DNA of 64,000 nt, from the NCBI RefSeq assembly GCF_018343545.2, contig NZ_JAGYPE020000005.1, positions 65,899 through 129,898 of the forward strand, read 5' to 3'. The position numbers and the translations under genes were made by a program. The notes under the pieces were generated by a model. That model saw only the letters and a program-made list of their open reading frames with translations. It was not told the DNA's origin and ran no database searches. Below, piece by piece: positions 51,906 through 59,617 of the stretch. Position 1 is the stretch's first letter. Every line of letters begins with the position of its first letter. The stretch is from Neobacillus citreus (GTDB taxonomy: Bacteria > Bacillota > Bacilli > Bacillales > Cytobacillaceae).

Positions 51906-52068
51906 TGCCTTTATACTCTTTGGTGTTGATTAGTATCCTGATACAAATATGGTCGACCCAATAATTATTTCTAGTTTATGGAAAACCCCATCTACTTGGA
52001 TATAAATCCATACTGATTTGTTGTACAAGCATAAGATAAATAGAATCTTATAATAAAGGAGGACAAGT

Positions 52069-52431
52069 ATGAACGTATTTGCCACGCTTATCTCATTCAC
52101 TCCGAGCACTGGCACACTAACCTATAGCGTTAATGGCGTCACACAGACTTCGAGAGTCGTGTCGGCGACTGTCCCGCACCGTGCAGCACTAGAACGGTTC
52201 GCCCCCACTGACCCAATCCGCCCAATCGTTACACGCTGGAACACACTAATTTCGACTGTAAAAGGACCAATTACATTTGGTTCAACGACATCTGACGTCC
52301 TAGACACATTCGCCTCGATTACAGCCGACTTAGCAGCTAATGACGCAAAAGTGCAGATTCATCTGAAACCGAATAGCGATACCGTAGCCTCTATCCGCCC
52401 CATTCCATTTCTTCCACCGCATCCGATATAA
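52069..52431 (+). CDS. Hypothetical Thr/Pro-rich 120-residue protein
   Basis: Not recognised. AAAGGAGG precedes the ATG. Rich in Thr, Ser, Val and Pro with no cysteine (STGTLTYSVNGVTQTSRVVS, PTDPIRPIVTRWNTLISTVK), ending IRPIPFLPPHPI. Codon use is more G+C-rich than the surroundings. Followed by a strong terminator and facing the 52570 gene. A surface, spore-appendage or phage-type origin are all possible; none is shown. Confidence 0.6.
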   Translation: MNVFATLISFTPSTGTLTYSVNGVTQTSRVVSATVPHRAALERFAPTDPIRPIVTRWNTLISTVKGPITFGSTTSDVLDTFASITADLAANDAKVQIHLKPNSDTVASIRPIPFLPPHPI

Positions 52432-52454
52432 TCAATTTATTAACGCAAGGCTAG

Positions 52455-52481
52455 AGTGGCTAATAATTAGCCACTTTTTTA
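52455..52481 (+). terminator. Terminator between two unknown genes
   Basis: AGTGGCTAAT / ATTAGCCACT stem followed by TTTTTTAATT, 24 bases after the 52069 gene. Confidence 0.85.
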
Positions 52482-52569
52482 ATTCCTTATTAAAGAAAGG
52501 TCCTCATAGTAAAAAATAGGAATGTAGATTCTACTCTCCTACATTCCCAAAATATTAACTAGACCTTTA

Positions 52570-52806
52570 TTAAGGTTGTGTAATATTAGCCGTAACGCAA
52601 CTTGCTTGGAAGTGGTCGTTAATTGTGAGGATTCCGTGGACTGTTAATGGTACTCTAATTACTAGATTTTTAGTAGTAAAATCAAACTCCGTTTCAAGAT
52701 TACAAACTCCACACTCAACTGAAGAATCTACCAGTGCCCCAGTGCTTACATTGTAGATAATTGTTAAGCACACTGGTTGCTGTAAATCAGAACGAATACA
52801 AGGCAT
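52570..52806 (-). CDS. Hypothetical 78-residue Cys-containing protein
   Basis: Not recognised. AAAGGAG precedes the ATG. Beta-rich with five cysteines: MPCIRSDLQQPVCLTIIYNV, VECGVCNLETEFDFTTKNLV, FQASCVTANITQP. The even, beta-strand-rich pattern with a CxxC recalls self-assembling spore-surface proteins, but this is a guess. Convergent with 52069. Confidence 0.55.
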   Translation of the reverse strand: MPCIRSDLQQPVCLTIIYNVSTGALVDSSVECGVCNLETEFDFTTKNLVIRVPLTVHGILTINDHFQASCVTANITQP

Positions 52807-53079
52807 TAAATTTGCACTCCTTTCTTATTTAGTCATTAATAAGAAATGCAATTTGGACAAGTTTTGTAACGGCAGATTATGAAATAGCATTAAAAATAGT
52901 TTTAAACCTAGCAAATATGAGTATCTATAGTGGTTGTTTTATTGAGGTAGTCTAAGGAGATGTTCAGTAAACGGTGACTTTTCTTACTTACACTATTCTG
53001 CCCATTTTGCACAATAAGAAGTTTCTCTTTTGTTACAGAATATAATCTGTACTATCTGCGTTTGTCCTCGTTTATAACG

Positions 53080-53295
53080 ATACTATAAGAAATATTGAGT
53101 TTATCCCAAACTCAAGCCTGGAAAATTTTATCTATTTCTATCTTTAGTCCTTCCTCATCCAAATCCTCATCAATACCTAATTCTTTAAAAGTAAATGTTT
53201 CTGTCGCCTCTGTATCTTCATATTTTGTACTACTGAATGAAAAAGTGACTGTCTCCTATTTAAACCTGCATAAATTCTCCTTTAATTACAGTTTA
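53080..53295 (-). pseudogene. DUF7167-like small acidic protein, disrupted
   Basis: AGGAG and ATG at about 53270 open MQV and stop at once; in another frame the protein reads ETVTFSFSSTKYEDTEATET, FTFKELGIDEDLDEEGLKIE, IDKIFQA, then TGA where the family (from memory) has Trp, followed by VWDKLNIS. So it has both a frameshift at the start and a TGG-to-TGA change (53112-53114). Such proteins are mostly phage- or plasmid-borne. Confidence 0.55.
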
Positions 53296-53313
53296 CAGTA
53301 TTCCTTCTTATTG

Positions 53314-53402
53314 CACTAACCTGCCACGATAGTTCAAGTACAACATTTCACAATCTTTCTTGTGTAAAAAAAAAGGCGACCTTCTTGAAGGATCGCCCAC
53401 GT
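53314..53402. repeat. Dispersed intergenic repeat copy
   Basis: AACCTGCCACGATAGTTCAAG, TTTCACAATC, then the hairpin GGCGACCTTC / GAAGGATCGCC which could also act as terminator. Beyond it, to 53510, nothing is recognised. Confidence 0.65.
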
Positions 53403-53510
53403 TTAAGATAGATCCCAAATCGGGACCCTTTATCAGATTTGATGAAACGTTTTAATCCATCAAACGAGCCATTCACTCAGGAATTGTATTCCATAAGTTA
53501 ATAAGTCTTA

Positions 53511-55088
53511 TTAGGTCAATAGTTTCTGAGCCACTATATACCCCGATCCACCATTTACTCCATGTCCAGGCCAAGTTGCGGCCCCGAGCATATACACATT
53601 TGGAATTGCTGTCTGATGACCCGGCTGCCCTGGTAGTGGTCTCAAAAGATAACTCTGCCCTAAATCATGTGCACCACCATACGGATCCCCCGGGCCAGCA
53701 TTTGGGTTATACTTAGCAATTGTGTCTGGTGTGACCACGTATTTTCCAATGACTGCGCTTGGGATGTTTGGTATATGCTTGCTGACCACGTTTAACACGC
53801 GTTCTGTAAAACGCTCTGTCAAATCATGTGACCATGTCCCATTCCCCACATCGATGAGATTTGCGGCATCCCCGTTTGGCCTTATCGGTACTTCCAGTAC
53901 TTGAATACGCATGATGGCCTTTCCTGACGGTGCCCTTGTTGGATCAAGATTGGTCGAACAGTCTACGGTAAAGGTCGGATTTGACGGAAGCAGATTAGCT
54001 GCGCCTTGGGCAATAGCTAAGGTAAATCCGTCTAGCCCATCTGTTAGATGTGGCTGACCGACACGGTTAAACCGCTTATCCGGCCAGTTTGGCGGCTCAC
54101 TCAGAGCTAAATGAATTTGTACACATCCTCTGCCGTATCGATAATGTTTTGCTTGCGCGCGCAGTGGTGGTGATATTTCGGTATCGGCTAATAGCGAGAG
54201 ATACAGCTGGTCAGGTGTAGTTGAGGCCACGACCGCCTGTTTGGCACGGTATTTTTTCCCCTTTGAGGTCCTTACGCCAACTGCTCTACCATTTTCCACT
54301 AAAATCCGCTCGACCTGAATCTCTGTAAGAATCTCCCCGCCTTGATCCGTGATCAGCTGAGCTAATGCCTGCGCTAACTTCTCGCTGCCGCCCTCCGGTA
54401 TTGGCATTCCACCGCCCATCAATGCCATCACGGTGAGCGGCACCCAAATTCCACTTCCCACCTCATCCGGTGTGCGGCCAAGGTGAGTAACCCAGGAAGC
54501 AAGCATCGCCCTCGTGACAGGTGACTGAAGCGAACTAACCGTATTACGAGCCGTTGAAACGAGCGATGCTGCAAATGGTGAATAACCCACGCCGCCCTTT
54601 TGATGAAGTAAACGCTGGAGGATAGGTGCAGCTTCTGGACTGGAAAGATCCATGTTAAATAACCCAAAAACATCGTTTACATAAGGATTCAACTGTTCAA
54701 ACATGCCTGCCAGCGCTGTGCCGTCACCAGGGGCCAACCGTTCTACCTCAGCGATGAGCTCCTCAAAGGAAGAAGGAAGAACCGCTGTTCGTCCGTCTTC
54801 GATCGAAACGCCAGTCGGCAGGTCTGTATTTAAATAGCAAAGCCCGCGTGCTTCTAAGTCCTCTCTTAACTCTGCGTACGCTGGTCCGGTTGTAAAGAGC
54901 GGATGAGCAGCAGCATAGACATCATGTTTGAAACCTGGCAGTGTCAGCTCTTCTGTGCGCAAAAATCCTCCTGGACGGTCATTTTTCTCTAATACTAATA
55001 CACTTCTTCCAGCCCGTGTTAAATAGGCAGCCGTTATCAACGCATTATGGCCGCTTCCAATAATAATGACATCAAATTGATCCATCAT
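53511..55088 (-). CDS. Phytoene-desaturase-like FAD oxidoreductase
   Basis: 525 residues. The N-terminal dinucleotide fold is FDVIIIGSGHNALITAAYLT with VLVLEKNDRPGGFLRTEELT, the CrtI/PYROXD2-type signature, and the C-terminal FAD motif is NVYMLGAATWPGHGVNGGSG. Substrate domain in between. Related proteins include carotenoid desaturases and the PYROXD2-like group; there are no other carotenoid genes nearby, so the substrate is open. Start after AGGAGAG. Slightly G+C-richer than its neighbours. Confidence 0.88.
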   Translation of the reverse strand: MMDQFDVIIIGSGHNALITAAYLTRAGRSVLVLEKNDRPGGFLRTEELTLPGFKHDVYAAAHPLFTTGPAYAELREDLEARGLCYLNTDLPTGVSIEDGRTAVLPSSFEELIAEVERLAPGDGTALAGMFEQLNPYVNDVFGLFNMDLSSPEAAPILQRLLHQKGGVGYSPFAASLVSTARNTVSSLQSPVTRAMLASWVTHLGRTPDEVGSGIWVPLTVMALMGGGMPIPEGGSEKLAQALAQLITDQGGEILTEIQVERILVENGRAVGVRTSKGKKYRAKQAVVASTTPDQLYLSLLADTEISPPLRAQAKHYRYGRGCVQIHLALSEPPNWPDKRFNRVGQPHLTDGLDGFTLAIAQGAANLLPSNPTFTVDCSTNLDPTRAPSGKAIMRIQVLEVPIRPNGDAANLIDVGNGTWSHDLTERFTERVLNVVSKHIPNIPSAVIGKYVVTPDTIAKYNPNAGPGDPYGGAHDLGQSYLLRPLPGQPGHQTAIPNVYMLGAATWPGHGVNGGSGYIVAQKLLT

Positions 55089-55458
55089 ATCTCTCCTTTT
55101 ACGATATCTACGTAAAAGGATATTATGGTTTTTAGATAATAAGCACTAATTCTAGGACATTAATAAAAAATATTTTAGGACGTATCTACCATTAAGGAAG
55201 GCCCTTTTAAAAGTTTTAAAATCTTAACTATTTGTATCGAAATCTTGGGATAATCGTTTTGTAAAACCCGAAGAGCAAAACGGTAATAAATTATTTCCAA
55301 CTGCTGAAGAACTGCTAATTTAAATTTTTATTATCTGATTGTAGGACAATCGGAAGTTTTACGCGTAAAAGGTGAGCTCCAAAATAGTGTAGAAAAAAGC
55401 TTCCCATTATAATGATGTTTAGGATGCAGGTTATTCTGCAAGAGAGAAGGACTATTAG
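55089..55458. other. Gene-free stretch
   Basis: Only a short inverted pair GATTGT-AGG-ACAATC at about 55339 and the segment TCGGAAGTTTTACGCGTAAAA, an inverted relative of 48266-48286. Otherwise nothing recognised. Confidence 0.4.
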
Positions 55459-55896
55459 ATGCTATTTTATGTCATTGCAATCCTGGTTATTGTGCTGGAC
55501 CAGCTTTCTAAATATCTAATTCGGGCCCACATTGATATTAATGAAGCATTTACATTGTGGGGAATACACCTCACACATATCGAAAATAGCGGGATGGCAG
55601 GAGGCTTATTTCAAGGCAATGCACGGCTCTTCGGAATTGTGGCTGTGTTGTTCGTAATAGGTGTTTTATATTTTCGCAGAACCGGAGAAATGAATGGGAC
55701 TCTCATCGATTGTAGCTTTGGATTCCTTGTCGGAGGAGCAATCGGAAATGGCATTGATAGACTTTTGTTTGGGCAGGTGACAGATTTTATCATTCGCTCT
55801 GGCGGAATTCTTAACTTGGCCGACCATGCGATTGAGATGGGGGTGTTCCTGCTTATTATTTATGGGGTCGTTAGATGGTTAAAAAAGAAGAACTAG
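55459..55896 (+). CDS. lspA: Signal peptidase II (lipoprotein signal peptidase)
   Basis: 145 residues, four membrane helices. DQLSKYLIRAHIDI at the start, ENSGMAGGLFQGNARLFGIV, GGAIGNGIDRLLFGQVTDFI and LNLADHAIEMGVFLLII supply the two catalytic Asp residues (TDF and LADH). Cleaves prolipoproteins before the lipid-modified Cys. It stands alone rather than in the usual ileS-lspA-rluD setting, so it is probably an accessory paralogue. AGAGAGAAGG precedes the ATG. Confidence 0.92.
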   Translation: MLFYVIAILVIVLDQLSKYLIRAHIDINEAFTLWGIHLTHIENSGMAGGLFQGNARLFGIVAVLFVIGVLYFRRTGEMNGTLIDCSFGFLVGGAIGNGIDRLLFGQVTDFIIRSGGILNLADHAIEMGVFLLIIYGVVRWLKKKN

Positions 55897-56154
55897 ATTC
55901 TCCTGCAAATGCTTTGGCCATTAAACAAACACAAAAGGCATACTTCCCCATTTTTTATTTTGGTTTTCTTCAATCCTTTCCAATTACATTATTATTATGG
56001 CAAACACTTTCAGTAAAATTAGTTCAGATGGCCACTTTGAAAAGAAAGAGCTAAATGGAGAAGGTTTGTTTTAAAATGTCGAACTTTTATTTAGCACATT
56101 CACTTCTTAATAAAGTACAATCAAAAGGTATTTACATTATAAAGAGGTGATAAA

Positions 56155-56421
56155 ATGAAAAAAGTAAAACGAGTTTTGTTCTTATCTTTTTTTGTAAGTG
56201 CATTATCTGCTACTCCTGCGTTTGCTGCACACGAACATTTCTTAGTTACTCCAGGTCAAACTGTATGTGACATTGGTAGCGGGCAAACATCAATTGATGA
56301 TCCAAATCACGGCGGATACCATCAATTTCACGAACATGTACATCTTGGTACACCAGGTACATTTGCATTCAAGCAGGGAGGACAAGTGAGCGTATTTAAA
56401 GGAACTTGCCCTGAAAATTAA
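56155..56421 (+). CDS. Small secreted His-rich protein
   Basis: 88 residues with a clear signal peptide (KKVKRVLFLSFFVSALSATP, AFA cleavage) leaving about 62 residues. The mature part has two Cys (VCDIG and TCPEN, probably a disulfide) and seven His, mostly in DDPNHGGYHQFHEHVHLGTP. GAGGTGAT precedes the ATG. Metal binding is plausible; no named family recognised. Confidence 0.75.
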   Translation: MKKVKRVLFLSFFVSALSATPAFAAHEHFLVTPGQTVCDIGSGQTSIDDPNHGGYHQFHEHVHLGTPGTFAFKQGGQVSVFKGTCPEN

Positions 56422-56592
56422 GTTCTTAAGGCACTTTCAACTGAAAGTGTCTTTTCCATTGGATTGTAATCTTTGTCGGTAAGATACAAAATCAGAGATA
56501 GGTGAATCTGGTTATTGTTAAGTGTTAGCTAGGCAACAGAAAAAGGGGAATGTAAACCTGAAATCGAAATATTAAAAAAAGAGGTGACACAA

Positions 56593-56898
56593 ATGAATGT
56601 AGATACGTTGGAAGAATTGCTTTTGGGAGACGACGGGCTGCTCATTTCTCTTCGATTGGGATATGGTTTAAAGACTGAAAAAGTTGTTCAAATTATTGAC
56701 GTTCTTCATTACCTTTCGGAAGAATGGTCCGAATCTGACTATATTCCAAAGAAAGCTGCGAATATGTTCGCTGACTTCTACGTTGCAGCTTATTCATCAC
56801 TTGGTCTATATAATGAAGAAGTACAGATCAAGATTGAGGATGCAGTAGATAAGATTATGGACGCGATTAGAAGATGTGTGGATGTACCGGGTTTTTAA
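56593..56898 (+). CDS. Hypothetical helical 101-residue protein
   Basis: From ATG 56593 after GAGGTGAC. Helical, acidic (VDTLEELLLGDDGLLISLRL, HYLSEEWSESDYIPKKAANM, EDAVDKIMDAIRRCVDVPGF). No family recognised. Its stop codon lies within the left target-site duplication of the 56903-57178 MITE, so the insertion may have created the present 3' end. Confidence 0.65.
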   Translation: MNVDTLEELLLGDDGLLISLRLGYGLKTEKVVQIIDVLHYLSEEWSESDYIPKKAANMFADFYVAAYSSLGLYNEEVQIKIEDAVDKIMDAIRRCVDVPGF

Positions 56899-56902
56899 TT
56901 TA

Positions 56903-57178
56903 GGCTCTGTTATTATTAATTGTTAATTTTCGTGTAGATATTAGAATTATAGGCGGAGAATTTCCGGCTAATGTATATAAGGGAGGCTTAAAAAGCAGAT
57001 ATAAACGGAGATATTCCGATTAACTGCTCAAAATAAGACAAAATACAATGATTTGGATAATATAAACGGAAAAACTTCCTTTATTTTTAGGGAAATATGG
57101 GTATTTCCCAATTTAAACGGAAATTTTCCGCTTATTTTTCAAACACAGTATAACTCAACATTCAGTTATAACAGAGCC
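56903..57178. mobile_element. 276-bp MITE with TIRs, 8-bp target duplication and palindrome cluster C
   Basis: Left end GGCTCTGTTATTATTAATTG, right end (reverse complement) GGCTCTGTTATAACTGAATG; about 18 of the first 25 bases agree. Both sides are flanked by TTAATTTA (56895-56902 and 57179-57186), a perfect 8-bp duplication. Inside are four palindromes with cores CGGAGAATTTCCGG, CGGAGATATTCCG, CGGAAAAACTTCC and CGGAAATTTTCCG, the same type and number as behind the nuclease gene. No coding capacity. 8-bp duplications are made by, among others, IS6- and ISL3-type transposases; parent unknown. Confidence 0.85.
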
Positions 57179-57246
57179 TTAATTTAAGAAACTCTCCGTT
57201 AATGAACTATGGCGAGCTTTTGCTTATTTATAACCCAACTACAATA

Positions 57247-57951
57247 TCAATTTTGGTCCTCAAAAATGATATCGACAATCTTATTAATATGAATTTCCGC
57301 TGTATTTAAGGGATGGATTGTTAAATCCTCATTCTTGATTAACATAGGGAGTTCTGTGCAGCCCAATATGATGCCTTGAATACCGTTTTGATTTATCATT
57401 TCAGCGATGATCGTTAAAAAACCTTCTTTTGTTTCCTTGTTGACAATGCCATTTTCCAATTCCTCAACAATTTTTCTATGAATATATTCCTGTTCCGTTT
57501 GATTCGGCACAACAATCTCTATGTTATGAGAAATAAAAGGTTTTTGGAAAAAATCATTCTCCATCGTAAACTTTGTTCCGATCAGACCAAGCTTTTCTAA
57601 ACTCAATTCCCGTGCTTTTAAACATGTTTCTTCTACAATGCTGATCATCGGAACTTGGACTTTTTGCTGAATTTGGTCAAAAACAATATGTGGTGTGTTT
57701 CCACACATGACCACAAAATCCGCCCCAACACTCTCTAATTTTTGAACCGCATCGGTTAAGTAATGAATGACCTCTTCTGTCTGTCCATTCATTAGCAATC
57801 GAAACATCTTGTACATATTAATGCTGTTAATAAAGAGTTCCGGTAATTCTTCTTTACTCCCTATCTTCTCTTGAAATTTAGAAATGATCGATTGGTAATA
57901 ATCCACCGTTGCTTCTGGTCCGATACCACCGATAATTCCAACCTTTCTCAT
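57247..57951 (-). CDS. Aspartate/glutamate racemase family protein
   Basis: 234 residues. Start VGIIGGIGPEATVDYYQSII; the two catalytic Cys are in ADFVVMCGNTPHIVFDQIQQ and GIQGIILGCTELPMLIKNED. Fits the YgeA/RacX-type broad amino-acid racemases. PLP-independent; the product may serve as a D-amino acid. Monocistronic. Confidence 0.9.
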   Translation of the reverse strand: MRKVGIIGGIGPEATVDYYQSIISKFQEKIGSKEELPELFINSINMYKMFRLLMNGQTEEVIHYLTDAVQKLESVGADFVVMCGNTPHIVFDQIQQKVQVPMISIVEETCLKARELSLEKLGLIGTKFTMENDFFQKPFISHNIEIVVPNQTEQEYIHRKIVEELENGIVNKETKEGFLTIIAEMINQNGIQGIILGCTELPMLIKNEDLTIHPLNTAEIHINKIVDIIFEDQN

Positions 57952-58023
57952 CCTATCCGTCCCCTATCAGGTGTTAACTATTTAGTTTATGTTAAGTTGA
58001 TTTTTCATTAGAGTCAATTTTTT

Positions 58024-58142
58024 GTGATGCATAGGGACGGTTCTCTTGCCTCATTTTGCAGAGCCGTTTCAGGTTCCAATGATGTGGTACATGGGCTGAA
58101 AACGACTGAAATGATGCACAAGAACCGTCCCCATGCATCGTG
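58024..58142. repeat. 119-bp inverted-repeat element (GGGACGGTTCT type)
   Basis: Left GATGCATAGGGACGGTTCTC, right (reverse complement) GATGCATGGGGACGGTTCTTG; the similarity continues inward (CATTT, CGTTTTCAG versus CGTTTCAGG). A diverged copy lies at 61762-61880. AGAACCGTCCCC elements are common intergenic repeats in Firmicutes. Confidence 0.75.
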
Positions 58143-58230
58143 AGAAAAGTGAGAAAAGTGAGAAGTTGAGAAATTAAATAGAATTTGAGATTTAATGGCT
58201 GCGATGAGAAAAATGAGAAATTTCTTGTAA
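58143..58230 (+). promoter_or_regulatory. Possible activator sites upstream of the sigma-54 promoter
   Basis: GTGAGAAAA is repeated in tandem (GTGAGAAAAGTGAGAAAAGT, GAGAAGTTGAGAAA) and again as GATGAGAAAAATGAGAAA, 70-150 bases before the -24 box, where bacterial enhancer-binding proteins bind. Binding by the 59618 regulator is inference. Confidence 0.4.
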
Positions 58231-58292
58231 TGATATTACTGGTAAATTTTTTTAAACATGGATAGGATCAGCACATTCTCCTTTTTTTAAGT

Positions 58293-58308
58293 TGGCACGA
58301 AATTTGCA
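58293..58308 (+). promoter_or_regulatory. Sigma-54 (-24/-12) promoter
   Basis: TGGCACG-AAAT-TTGCA matches the sigma-54 consensus TGGCACG-N4-TTGC at every position. It lies 40 bases before the LLM start codon, and a sigma-54 activator is encoded next door. Confidence 0.85.
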
Positions 58309-58347
58309 TTATTAAAGTGTAAATGTATTTAAAAAGGAGATGAATGT

Positions 58348-59439
58348 ATGGAGTTAGGTTTATTTTTAATGCCGTCACATCCACCGGAAAGAAGTTTATA
58401 TGATGCAACGCAATGGGATTTAGAGATGATTCAGTATGCTGATACTCTTGGTTATCAAGAGGCTTGGATTGGAGAGCATTTTACTGCACCATGGGAGCCT
58501 ATCCCAGCTCCGGATTTAATGATTGCTCAAGCTTTAACGTCAACTAAACAGATTAAACTTGCACCGGGTGCTCATTTACTGCCATACCATCACCCTGTTG
58601 AGCTTGCTCATAGAGTGGCGTATCTTGATCATCTCTCACAAGGGCGTTTAATGCTGGGAGTTGGAGCGGGAGGCCTGCTGACAGATAGTGAAACCTTTGG
58701 TGTTGATGCTGCAATTGGCGAGAATCGAACCATGATGGCAGAAGCTTTAGAAATCATGCTGAAACTTTGGAATGAGAAAGAGCCTTTCCAATTTGAAGGA
58801 GCTTATTGGAAGGCAAATAAAATTGAAGGCAATCCATTTGCAAGCTACCATATTTATCCTTATCAACAGCCACACCCGCCAATTGGTGTTACCGGATTAA
58901 GTCCTGGCTCGGAAACGTTAAAAACCGCTGGTGAAAAAGGATTTATTCCAATGAGCCTTGGAGCTAACAATGAATATATAGCCGGTCATTGGAAATCTGT
59001 TGAAGAAGGTGCAAAAAGAAGCGGCAGAACTCCATCGAGATCTGACTGGAGGATCACACGTGATGTGTTTGTAGCAGATACGGATGAGGAAGCAATTGAA
59101 GGATCCCTAAATTCAATGATGGGAAGACAGCATCGCGAATATTGGATTCCCCTTTTCCGAAGTCTTCGTGCAGTATCTGTATTCAAGCATGAAGAATCTG
59201 TTGATGAATCACAAATTACTCCTGAATATGTTGCTAAACACAATTGGTTTGTTGGCTCTCCAGAAACTGTGGCAAACAAAATAGTCAATCTTTATGAAAC
59301 GGTTGGCGGATTTGGGGCCTTACTCGTAACAGGCTATGATTATTGCGAGACACCCGATATTTGGAAAAAATCAATGAGATTACTTCAAGAAGAGGTTATG
59401 CCAAGAGTGAACCACAAAATAGCTAAAGTTCGTATATAG
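58348..59439 (+). CDS. LLM-class flavin monooxygenase (limonene monooxygenase-like)
   Basis: 363 residues. Luciferase-like barrel: ELGLFLMPSHPPERSLYDAT, DTLGYQEAWIGEHFTAPWEP, IKLAPGAHLLPYHHPVELAH, RLMLGVGAGGLLTDSETFGV and GSPETVANKIVNLYETVGGF. Similar to limonene 1,2-monooxygenase-type proteins; needs reduced flavin from a partner reductase not seen here. AAAGGAG precedes the ATG. Transcribed from the sigma-54 promoter at 58293, so it is expected to be induced by a substrate sensed by the neighbouring activator. Confidence 0.92.
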   Translation: MELGLFLMPSHPPERSLYDATQWDLEMIQYADTLGYQEAWIGEHFTAPWEPIPAPDLMIAQALTSTKQIKLAPGAHLLPYHHPVELAHRVAYLDHLSQGRLMLGVGAGGLLTDSETFGVDAAIGENRTMMAEALEIMLKLWNEKEPFQFEGAYWKANKIEGNPFASYHIYPYQQPHPPIGVTGLSPGSETLKTAGEKGFIPMSLGANNEYIAGHWKSVEEGAKRSGRTPSRSDWRITRDVFVADTDEEAIEGSLNSMMGRQHREYWIPLFRSLRAVSVFKHEESVDESQITPEYVAKHNWFVGSPETVANKIVNLYETVGGFGALLVTGYDYCETPDIWKKSMRLLQEEVMPRVNHKIAKVRI

Positions 59440-59530
59440 GCAATACCTTTAACTCTTTTTTTAAAAAAATAACCGATACACGAAGGGGATAGGCTCCCCT
59501 ATTCATGAGTAAACTCTGTACACAAAAAGA

Positions 59531-59558
59531 AAAGGGCCAGATTGGCCCTTTCCTTTTT
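59531..59558. terminator. Terminator between LLM and activator genes
   Basis: AAAGGGCCA / TGGCCCTTT stem with a 3-base loop and CCTTTTTG tail; A-rich on the other side, so it can serve both convergent genes. Confidence 0.85.
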
Positions 59559-59617
59559 GAATCGTCTTATCACCAAAAACAATCTGTATTGACTTTGGCT
59601 ATGAAACATATTTTTCA

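Noticed and set aside
53511..55088. Carotenoid biosynthesis locus
   Set aside because: Only the desaturase-like gene is present; no phytoene synthase or other crt gene in the window.
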